Source: Bacillus sp. 2205SS5-2
GTDB taxonomy: Bacteria > Bacillota > Bacilli > Bacillales > Bacillaceae_K
Assembly: GCF_037024155.1 (NCBI RefSeq)
Contig: NZ_JAYKTS010000014.1
Span: 1 to 64,000, forward strand
Reading direction: 5' to 3'
Length of the DNA stretch: 64,000 nt
Below the pieces are notes generated by a model, which had not been told where the DNA came from, made no database searches, and was given only the letters and a program-made list of their open reading frames with translations. Both the position numbers and the translations under genes were made by a program. Within the stretch, counting starts at the first letter, position 1, and every line of letters begins with the position of its first letter. Below, piece by piece: positions 7,125-13,520 of this stretch.

Positions 7125-9590
7125 ATGTTTGAGGATGAAAATTCGTCAGAAGAGGAGAAGAAAAACGATCCCTTGAAAAGAGAAGAAAAATGTCAAGTAG
7201 ATGAACATGGAAAGAAAGATGAATCTACTTTCGATTCATTTACGCATAAATCATTAGCAGAAATGTTGAATGTAATGTTTGATTTAGGTGATCGCCTTGA
7301 AATATTTTTCGAAGATGAACTGATCACAGAAGGAAGCTTTGTGGATGCGGTAGACCGCCTATTAATATGGGTAGATGAGGAAGGTAGTATTTACTTTCAA
7401 GACTTGACCGGACCATTCAGTATTAGAAAAATAGGTTCGTCAAAAAAGAAAAAGCACAAGTCCAAAAAAGATGCAGAAAATGCAAAAAAACACCAAAATA
7501 GCAAAAGGGAAAAAATGTCTCCCATTAATGAAGACATCATCAACTTTTCTAAGTTAGAAAAGGAAAAAGAGTTCATGCAGGATGTAAACGAGAACGAGTT
7601 GCTTGGTGAGGGACAATTAGGTCTCACTTCTGAAAAGGAAGCGGAAAGCGAACTACCAGAAGAAACTGAACTGAATAAAAACGTCGAACAAATTTCTGAT
7701 GAAGGCGACCTTCCAGCTTTTGAAAAAGAGGCTAAAAATGAAGTTGTTTTAGCACAGGAAAATCTAACAGAAGAATTTGAAATCCTGTTGGAAGTAGATC
7801 ATTCAGACAGTGTAGAAAAATCACCAGCCCTTGAACTTTCAATAATAGAAGAAGTAGGGTTTACGCAGGAACTGGAAAGTGTCACGGAAGAAGAAACCTC
7901 CACCGAAAAAAAATTGAAAATAGAAGAAGAAGTGACCATCGCCGAAGAGGAAGAACGAGAAGAGGAAGAATTAACCTTGGAACAAGAGAGTACCGGGGAG
8001 GAAGAAACCTCGATCGAAGAACAATCAGAAAGAGAAGAAGAGACCGATACCGTAGTGGAAGAACGAGAAGAAGAAGAATTACCTTTGGAACTGGAGAGTA
8101 TTGGGGAGAAAGAAACCTCGATCGAAGAACAATTAGAAAGAGAAGAATCGACCATTGCCGTAGTGGAGGAACGAGAAGAGGAAGAATTAACCTTGGAACA
8201 AGAGAGTACCGAGGAGGAAGAAACCTCAACCGAAGAACAATTGAAAATAGAAGAAGAAGCGACCATTACCGTAGTGGAAGAACGAGAAGAGGAAGAATTA
8301 ACCTTGGAACAAGAGAGTACTGAGGAGGAAGAAACCTCGATCGAAGACCAATTAGAAAGAGAAGAAGAGACCCTTACCGTAGTGGAAGAACAAGAAGAGG
8401 AAGAATTAACCTTGGAACAAGAGAGTACCGAGGAGGAAGAAACCTCAATCGAAGACCAATTAGAAAGAGAAGAAGCGACCCTTACCGTAGTGGAAGAACA
8501 AGAAGAGGAAGAATTAACCTTGGAACAAGAGAGTACCGAGGAGGAAGAAACCTCGATCGAAGACCAATTGGAAAGAGAAGAAGCGACCATTACTATAGTG
8601 GAAGAACAAGAAGAGGAAGAATTAACCTTGGAACAAGAGAGTACCGAGGAGGAAGAAACCTCGATCGAAGAACAATTGGAAAGAGAAGAAGCGACCATTA
8701 CTATAGTGGAAGAACGAGAAGAGAAAGAATTAACCTTGGAACAAGAGAGTACCGGGGAGGAAGAAACCTCGATTGAAGAACAATTGGAAAGAGAAGAAGC
8801 GACCATTACCCTAGTAGAAGAACAAGAAGATGAAGAAATACCTTTGGAACTGGAGAGAACCGAGCAGGAAGAAACCTCAACCGAAGAACAATTGAAAAGA
8901 GAAGAAGAAGCGACCATTACCGTAGCGGAAGAACGAGAAGAGGAAGAATTAACCTTGGAACAACAGAGAACCGAGGAGGAAGAAACCTCAATCGAAGACC
9001 AATTAGAAAGAGAAGAAGCGACCATTGCCGTAGTGAAAGAACGAGAAGAGGAAGAAATACCTTTGGAACTGGAGAGAACCGAGGAGGAAGAAACCTCGAT
9101 TGAAGAACAATTGGAAAGAGAAGAAGAGACCATTGCCGTAGTGGAAAAACGAGAAGAGGAAGAAATACCTTTGGAACTGGAGAGAACCGAGGAGGAAGAA
9201 ACCTCGATTGAAGAACAATTGGAAAGAGAAGAAGCGATCATTGCCGTAGTGGAAAAACGAGAAGAGGAAGAAATACCTTTGGAACTGGAGAGAACCGAGG
9301 AGGAAGAAACCTCGATTGAAGAACAATTAAAAATAGAAGAGGAAGCGACCATTACCGTAGTGGAAGAACGAGAAGAGACGACAGCCGAAGTGGAAGTTGA
9401 GGGGGAATTATCCTTTGAACGGGAAAATATTGAGGTGGATGAAACAAAACTTGATTCTAAAGCAGAGAAGGGCGATACTGCAGCTCACATACCATCTTTG
9501 CTTGAAGAAATCGAAAGAGATGAAGAACTGAATCTCAATAGTCCAATCTCCCCTTTGTATAAAGACAAAAGAAAGGACAAACGAAAATAA
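7125..9590 (+). CDS. Giant acidic tandem-repeat protein with N-terminal new domain
   Basis: 821 residues. Residues ~48-103 form one copy of the new domain (LGDRLEIFFED, then LLIWVDEEGS). It is followed by a lysine-rich patch (KKKKHKSKK) and an acidic linker. From about residue 268 to 745 there are 13 tandem units of 36-37 residues, each built on EEEELTLEQES, EEEETSIEEQLEREE and a short hydrophobic ATITVV. The protein has no signal peptide or membrane segment and almost no Cys or aromatic residues in the repeats. The regular hydrophobic steps suggest a long helix or extended polyanion. I recognise no family. A spore-coat or interspace scaffold role is inferred from the sigma-K-like promoter and neighbours. 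GAAGGAG precedes the ATG. Confidence 0.85.
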   Translation: MFEDENSSEEEKKNDPLKREEKCQVDEHGKKDESTFDSFTHKSLAEMLNVMFDLGDRLEIFFEDELITEGSFVDAVDRLLIWVDEEGSIYFQDLTGPFSIRKIGSSKKKKHKSKKDAENAKKHQNSKREKMSPINEDIINFSKLEKEKEFMQDVNENELLGEGQLGLTSEKEAESELPEETELNKNVEQISDEGDLPAFEKEAKNEVVLAQENLTEEFEILLEVDHSDSVEKSPALELSIIEEVGFTQELESVTEEETSTEKKLKIEEEVTIAEEEEREEEELTLEQESTGEEETSIEEQSEREEETDTVVEEREEEELPLELESIGEKETSIEEQLEREESTIAVVEEREEEELTLEQESTEEEETSTEEQLKIEEEATITVVEEREEEELTLEQESTEEEETSIEDQLEREEETLTVVEEQEEEELTLEQESTEEEETSIEDQLEREEATLTVVEEQEEEELTLEQESTEEEETSIEDQLEREEATITIVEEQEEEELTLEQESTEEEETSIEEQLEREEATITIVEEREEKELTLEQESTGEEETSIEEQLEREEATITLVEEQEDEEIPLELERTEQEETSTEEQLKREEEATITVAEEREEEELTLEQQRTEEEETSIEDQLEREEATIAVVKEREEEEIPLELERTEEEETSIEEQLEREEETIAVVEKREEEEIPLELERTEEEETSIEEQLEREEAIIAVVEKREEEEIPLELERTEEEETSIEEQLKIEEEATITVVEEREETTAEVEVEGELSFERENIEVDETKLDSKAEKGDTAAHIPSLLEEIERDEELNLNSPISPLYKDKRKDKRK
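7880..9370 (+). repeat. 13 tandem ~108-bp coding repeats
   Basis: In-frame tandem array inside the acidic gene; most units are 108 bp and three carry one extra codon. Units in the middle (about 8280-8700) are nearly identical, while those at the ends diverge, the usual mark of expansion by slippage or unequal recombination. Copy number is likely to vary between strains. Confidence 0.9.
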
Positions 9591-9684
9591 TAATAATATT
9601 TTATATGAACATGGTTATCAGCCTTTCCACAATAGTTCTTTACGCATAAAAATAGAGTATACAAAGTGAAGGGAGGAAAAAAAT

Positions 9685-9897
9685 GTGGCAGATTTAATGG
9701 GGCAAGAAGGTGGTAACATGGCAGACTTTCTTAATAGAATTTTATCTCTAGGTGATAAGCTTGAGGTTTTGTCTGGCGATGATGAAATCGAAGAGGGTGC
9801 ATTTGTTCTTGCAAGAGAAGGATTCTTAGTATGGTTTGATGAAAACGGAGATTTGAACACTTCTAACTTAGATAATATTACAGTCCGTAAGTTATAA
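9685..9897 (+). CDS. Stand-alone copy of the new domain (70 residues)
   Basis: A GTG start at 9685, eight bases after GGGAGG, gives 70 residues. Nearly the whole protein is the domain (residues ~16-70): LGDKLEVLSGDDEIEEGAF, FLVWFDENGDL and a closing VRKL. It lies 95 bases after the acidic-repeat gene on the same strand and ends in a strong terminator. It may be a cytoplasmic, self-associating or ligand-binding small barrel; function unknown. A downstream in-frame ATG at 9718 is an alternative start that would keep the domain. Confidence 0.8.
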   Translation: MADLMGQEGGNMADFLNRILSLGDKLEVLSGDDEIEEGAFVLAREGFLVWFDENGDLNTSNLDNITVRKL

Positions 9898-9908
9898 TTT
9901 AGAGGTGA

Positions 9909-9939
9909 AAAATGACTGGAACATTCCAGTCATTTTTTT
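9909..9939 (+). terminator. Rho-independent terminator
   Basis: A perfect 12-bp stem (AAAATGACTGGA / TCCAGTCATTTT) with a 4-base loop followed by a T-run, directly after the 70-residue gene. Confidence 0.9.
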
Positions 9940-10032
9940 CATTTGAAAGCTAGGTACTCGCCCTAACAATTATTCGTTTTGAAAATATACATATATAGAC
10001 GTCTCTTACTAGAAAAGAAGGAGTTGGAAAAG

Positions 10033-10221
10033 ATGAGCCTTTCTGAGAAATTGAATAAAGTCTTTAAGCTGGGAGATAAAATCGAAGTATTTGCAGGAAA
10101 AGATAAACTTGATTGTGATGGAAGTTTTATTTCCACTGATTGTCACTATTTAGTATGGGCAAACGGAGATGGGGATGTAATGTTTACTCATTTAGATGGT
10201 GTGACTATAAAGAAAATTTAA
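10033..10221 (+). CDS. Stand-alone copy of the new domain (62 residues)
   Basis: 62 residues from the ATG at 10033, which has AAGGAG 9 bases upstream; an earlier in-frame ATG lacks a binding site. It shows LGDKIEVFAGKDKL, GSFIS, YLVWANGDGDV and ends VTIKKI, matching the preceding gene and the ends of the two larger proteins. Its own terminator follows. Two Cys residues (DCDG and TDCH) are absent from the other copies. Function unknown; context suggests a spore-coat role. Confidence 0.8.
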   Translation: MSLSEKLNKVFKLGDKIEVFAGKDKLDCDGSFISTDCHYLVWANGDGDVMFTHLDGVTIKKI

Positions 10222-10236
10222 TACACCTTAAGAGGT

Positions 10237-10279
10237 AAGTGCAGTGCTTTGTGAGAAGACAGAGTTCTGCACTTTTTTT
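10237..10279 (+). terminator. Rho-independent terminator
   Basis: AAGTGCAG pairs with CTGCACTT across a 22-base loop and is followed by seven T. Confidence 0.7.
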
Positions 10280-10454
10280 CTGGAAAATTATTAAACTTAA
10301 CGAAGATAACCGATTCACGACTAAGTTTGTCCAAACGAAAATGAAACAACTTCTTTCCTCCAACTTCTTATTGGCAGACTGTTTTCGCAAAGATTGTGGT
10401 TTTTCGAATAGGGGTAAAATCTTTGACTTGTATAACTTCTTGCTCTTTTTCTAA

Positions 10455-10822
10455 GGCTCTTTTCGTATAACTTGTGGCTATTCCATCTCATTTTTGACTA
10501 AATTTTCCATTTCATTGTTGATTTCTATCAAAAACAGACGGATCTAGCTACAGTGGCTTGCGGCTCGGGGTCAAATGAATAACCCTCCAGTGATGCAGGC
10601 ATCACCTCCGAGTTCTTCATTTGCCTGACGCCGCAGGGCAGCCACTTCCGTATTTCGTGATCCAGCTACAGTGGCTTGCGGCTCGGGGTCAAATGAATAA
10701 CCCTCCAGCGATGCAGGCATCGCCTCCGAGTTCTTCATTTGCCTGACGCCGCAGGGCAGCTACTTCCGCTTTTCGTAAATGATCAACTGATACGAAACGC
10801 AATAAACTTCGCGAAAACAGCC
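10455..10822. repeat. MITE-like repeat interrupted by a tandem hairpin repeat
   Basis: The left end GGCTCTTTTCGTATAAC and the interior up to AAAACAGACG match the copy at 23711-23866. The right end CTTCGCGAAAACAGCC closes the element. Between them lie two 118-bp hairpin repeats, so one repeat family has inserted into another. A further left-end-like sequence stands at 10377. Confidence 0.6.
10541..10776. repeat. Tandem pair of 118-bp GC-rich hairpin repeats
   Basis: Two direct copies (10541-10658 and 10659-10776) differ at only a few positions and are far more GC-rich than their surroundings. Each can fold: CAGTGGCT near one end pairs with AGCCACT near the other, and an inner hairpin has GTGATGC / GCATCAC in copy 1 but GCGATGC / GCATCGC in copy 2. 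Both bases of that pair changed together. This resembles intergenic hairpin repeats common in Bacillaceae. Confidence 0.85.
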
Positions 10823-10842
10823 TTTTCTAATGAGAAACTCTT

Positions 10843-10932
10843 CAGTACTAGATGAAAAATAGGAGATCAATCGAAATAATCTTACTGCCTTTTTTTCTGT
10901 GTGCCAAGAGCAAGAAAGGATACGGAAAAAGC
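10843..10932. repeat. MITE-like repeat, short subtype
   Basis: Carries the CTTACTGCC block of the short subtype and ends in GATACGGAAAAAGCC, matching copies at 72-251 (reversed) and 37052-37140. The left end is degraded. Confidence 0.5.
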
Positions 10933-10969
10933 CTATCGGAAAGACTGGTTTATAAGCAAATAAATAATA

Positions 10970-11524
10970 TTACTTATGCTTTTTCCAGATTTTATATAGC
11001 TCGGGTTTTAACTTGTTTACATGGTTTAAAAACTCACCAGTTAATCCGAATTTTTGAATACCTTTTAGCAATTTATTTGGAACAGTGGTCGAAGTGGAAA
11101 AGGCTCGCTTATGATCAATCACTTTGAATTGTCCTTCTTCATTCATTAATAGATGTCGGACTTCTGTGTCCCATCTGGTAAACCCAATTCGTTTGAATTC
11201 CTCTAACACATCTAGAATTTTGGCAGTTAATTCTTCATTGATTTCTCCTTGTCTTTTCATATGTCGAGCGAAGGATATTCCTTGCACAAATTCCATTACG
11301 ATATAATTTTCTCCATATTCATATATGCGCGGAATGACTGAAGAGGCTTGCCCAACCTGAAGTGCTTCAAGTTCTTTTTGCTGAGTTTCTTCTTTGAAAA
11401 AATACTTTACACATTTGTCCTCTGTAAGACGATAGACTTCACCATCTTTCCCGTCTCCTATTAGTTGGAAGTTAGTTAATTGTTTTTTAGTTATATTTTT
11501 ACTCCCCCGAAAAAAATTCTCCAA
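10970..11524 (-). CDS. YrzF-like small Ser/Thr protein-kinase-fold protein
   Basis: 184 residues with kinase N-lobe features: a GDGKDGEVYRL glycine loop, CVKYFF as the ATP lysine strand and IVMEFVQG as hinge. The catalytic loop reads RWDTEVRHLL instead of HRDxxxxN, and the metal motif reads IDHKRAF instead of DFG. It is therefore shorter than typical kinases and possibly atypical or inactive. It resembles the YrzF/YbdM group of Bacillus. It lies inside the coat locus behind a sigma-K-like promoter, so a sporulation role is plausible. A GAGTGAG-type site precedes the start. Confidence 0.65.
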   Translation of the reverse strand: MENFFRGSKNITKKQLTNFQLIGDGKDGEVYRLTEDKCVKYFFKEETQQKELEALQVGQASSVIPRIYEYGENYIVMEFVQGISFARHMKRQGEINEELTAKILDVLEEFKRIGFTRWDTEVRHLLMNEEGQFKVIDHKRAFSTSTTVPNKLLKGIQKFGLTGEFLNHVNKLKPELYKIWKKHK

Positions 11525-11565
11525 TTCATACTCACTCCAGTTCTATTTAATTCTTTTTATTTTAC

Positions 11566-11593
11566 TATTGTATGGTGTTCGCTCCTTGTTCGT
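11566..11593 (-). promoter_or_regulatory. Sigma-K/sigma-E-like promoter of the YrzF-like gene
   Basis: On the minus strand AC (11593-11592), 17 bp, then CATACAATA (11574-11566). This fits AC-N16/17-CATAnnnTA and also the sigma-E -10 CATACAnT. It lies 42 bases before the start codon. Confidence 0.5.
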
Positions 11594-11619
11594 AACCCCA
11601 CCAAACGTTGAATTTAATA

Positions 11620-11743
11620 GACTATCCTATAATATAGCATTGGTTCGTGCATCATTTCGTCTGCAATTCATGGAAATCAACAGTGAATTGGAGGATGTAA
11701 TCATAAATCAGATGAAATAGCCACAATGTATACGAAAAGAGCC
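11620..11743. repeat. MITE-like repeat, left-truncated copy
   Basis: Interior blocks CATCATTTCGTC and ATCAACAGTGAATTGG and the right end ATGTATACGAAAAGAGCC match the main subtype. The left terminus is missing. The rest of the gap 11525-11920 holds only the promoter above and nothing else I can name. Confidence 0.6.
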
Positions 11744-11920
11744 ATAACAAAAGAACTGTCGTTGTCACTAAAGTCTTATTGTAAATAAAATCCAAATGGA
11801 TGGAACCACTATTATTGGAGTGTTTCCTTTTTTGGATCTAATCTTCAAAAATAAATAGAATGAATTTTCTGTAAGTGTATAAACAATACTAGTGATTTAG
11901 TATAAAAAAAGATCATTGTA

Positions 11921-12160
11921 ATGGGTCATTCTTTTGGTGGGCTATGTACATTACAATATGTGATGCTATTTCCGGACAAATTTAATGGATTAGTTTTATT
12001 AGATGCAACCTCACCAAATTTCAACCGAATATATGACTTAGATACCCTAGTAATGAATCCTCATATATCGATAGACCAAATGGAACAAAGTAATTTGAAT
12101 AATTCAAACAAAACAAAAGAAGCACATAATGATCTGTGTCGTGAGATGATTGTTGAATAA
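11921..12160 (+). pseudogene. Alpha/beta-hydrolase fragment
   Basis: An open frame of 79 residues that begins at the nucleophile elbow (MGHSFGG, serine in GxSxG) and continues LQYVMLFPDKFNGLVLLDA, typical of an alpha/beta-hydrolase core. The oxyanion-hole strand upstream and the Asp and His of the triad are missing, and the last 40 residues look unrelated. No ribosome-binding site stands before the ATG. It is best read as the remnant of a ~250-300 residue hydrolase. Confidence 0.6.
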
Positions 12161-12331
12161 ATTTGACCAATCCAATTTGATTGATGTGTCTTTTTTGTGT
12201 TGCTCAAAACCTATCAATTACTTGTAATTACAGACTACTTCCAACAGGATAATGAAAGTCTCTTTGTTTCCTTGAACGTGTTATTTTAGCAGGGTTTATA
12301 GCTATACCAACCTTGCTTATTATCACATACT

Positions 12332-12373
12332 AAAAAAAGGAAGAATCTCTATTAAATCTAAAATTCTTCCTTT
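12332..12373 (-). terminator. Rho-independent terminator of the YjcZ-like gene
   Basis: AAAGGAAGAAT / ATTCTTCCTTT 11-bp stem; on the minus strand it is followed by a T-run. It lies just after the miniprotein stop. Confidence 0.8.
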
Positions 12374-12381
12374 CATCCTCA

Positions 12382-12468
12382 TTAGTAGGCAAAAGATGCA
12401 CCTACAATGATCAACAAGATAAACAAAACAACAATTAACACAAAGCTGTTTCCATAACCAGAGCTCAT
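12382..12468 (-). CDS. YjcZ-family sporulation miniprotein (28 residues)
   Basis: The peptide starts MSSGYGNSF, continues as a hydrophobic helix (VLIVVLFILLIIVGA) and ends SFAY. This is the pattern of the YjcZ/YtzL-like tail-anchored miniproteins made during sporulation. GAGGTG stands 8 bases before the ATG. It has its own sigma-K-like promoter and terminator, so it is a complete monocistronic unit. A second family member lies at 30560-30667. Confidence 0.85.
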   Translation of the reverse strand: MSSGYGNSFVLIVVLFILLIIVGASFAY

Positions 12469-12499
12469 AAATATCACCTCACAATCCTCAGGTATTCTA

Positions 12500-12526
12500 T
12501 ATAGTATGTGAATAGTATTATTTTGT
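12500..12526 (-). promoter_or_regulatory. Sigma-K-like promoter of the YjcZ-like gene
   Basis: On the minus strand AC (12526-12525), exactly 16 bp, then CATACTATA (12508-12500), a full match to the sigma-K pattern. Confidence 0.6.
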
Positions 12527-12649
12527 GTGGACATGTTCACTATCTAGTGGAAATATAGATGCATTGCTACTGAAGGAACGTGAGTGTGGGAAGTTTACAA
12601 GTATTCTGCTCCTCAAATCCATCTGGAACCCTTTTTATCATTTTTATTG

Positions 12650-12703
12650 CTCTATTAGGGAAAAAATCTATTATATCTTCAATAGATTTTTTCCCTAATA
12701 GAG
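12650..12703. repeat. Perfect 23-bp inverted repeat
   Basis: CTCTATTAGGG then AAAAAATCTATT, an 8-base loop, and the exact complement. There is no gene immediately on either side. It could be an orphan terminator or a mobile-element end. Confidence 0.6.
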
Positions 12704-12728
12704 TAGTGTTTGTAGCAGTCATTTCATA

Positions 12729-13241
12729 AGGCTCTTTTCGCATACTTTGTTTCTCTAGATGCAAGGAAAAACAGGCAGTAAGGTTTTCTCGTGTCCCAAT
12801 AATGCAAATCATTAGGCTAGTGACAAAGTGAGAAGCACTTTCACACTGTCTGAAAATATTGAAAGTTTAAAAGTGGAGATTGTAGTTCTAGACGAAACTC
12901 ATAAATCGAAAGTCAGAAGGTGATCGTTCTCGATCCTTCTTATACATATCGAATTTTTCTGTCGGACGGTTCGATTGGCATATGAAGATGAAAACAGGAA
13001 GAGAGGAATGGTTAAGAGAATTAATTCATTGGGTGATGGATGTACTATATATTCATGATTAATAAGAGGATTATGGATTATGTAGAGGTCGGCTCGAATC
13101 AGTATAAATAGTCATGGTTAACGAAAACAAGGATAAGGAAGGAGGGGGGACCGGAAATCCGTCCCAAACTCTCCGCCTCGTCCTGTTTTATTTGTGAGAA
13201 TTATTCCTTTTGGATGATCTCTTTGAATTTTTATGCTTTTT
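12729..13241. other. Gap with a partial MITE end and unidentified coding-like traces
   Basis: 12729-12797 carries a left terminus GGCTCTTTTCGCATAC and the CAGGCAGTAAGG block of the short MITE subtype. Around 12890-13070 two overlapping frames give protein-like strings (for example KVIVLDPSYTYRIFLSDGS) broken by stops and frame changes. That suggests a decayed gene I cannot identify. Nothing else is evident. Confidence 0.4.
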
Positions 13242-13520
13242 TTAGTTACAAGATCTCTTAGAGTTTCTCTGATTTTTTCGTTTACAGGAGTTCTTAGAGT
13301 TTCTCTGATTTTTTCGTTTACAGGAGTTCTTAGAGTTTCTCTGATTTTTTCGTTTACAGGAGTTCTTAGAGTTTCTCTGATTTTTTCGTTTACAGGATTT
13401 ATTAGAGTCTCTCCGATTTTTTCGATTGCAGGATCTCTTAGAGGCTCTCCGGTTTTTTCGTTTGCAAGATCTTTTAGAATCTTTCTGATTTTTTCGATTG
13501 CAGGATCTTTTAGAATCTTT
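13242..13520 (-). repeat. 36-bp tandem coding repeats (basic tail)
   Basis: About eight units of 36 bp encode 12-residue Lys/Arg/Ser/Asn/Cys-rich repeats; three adjacent units are essentially identical. A second frame is also open across the array, which follows from the unit length being a multiple of three. Confidence 0.85.

Noticed and set aside
9003-9326. Phe-rich 107-residue repeat frame on the minus strand
   Set aside because: Another antisense frame of the same repeat array, with no start signal.
7799-9352. 517-residue serine-rich open frame on the minus strand across the acidic-repeat gene
   Set aside because: It is the complement of in-frame repeats whose unit is a multiple of three. 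It has no ribosome-binding site or promoter, and the plus-strand frame has a recognisable domain and signals.
7880-9370. Regular ~108-bp repeats considered as a CRISPR array
   Set aside because: There are no unique spacers, the units are too long and they code continuously in one frame.
12567-12812. 81-residue minus-strand frame
   Set aside because: It is composed of the perfect inverted repeat and a MITE end, with no ribosome-binding site.
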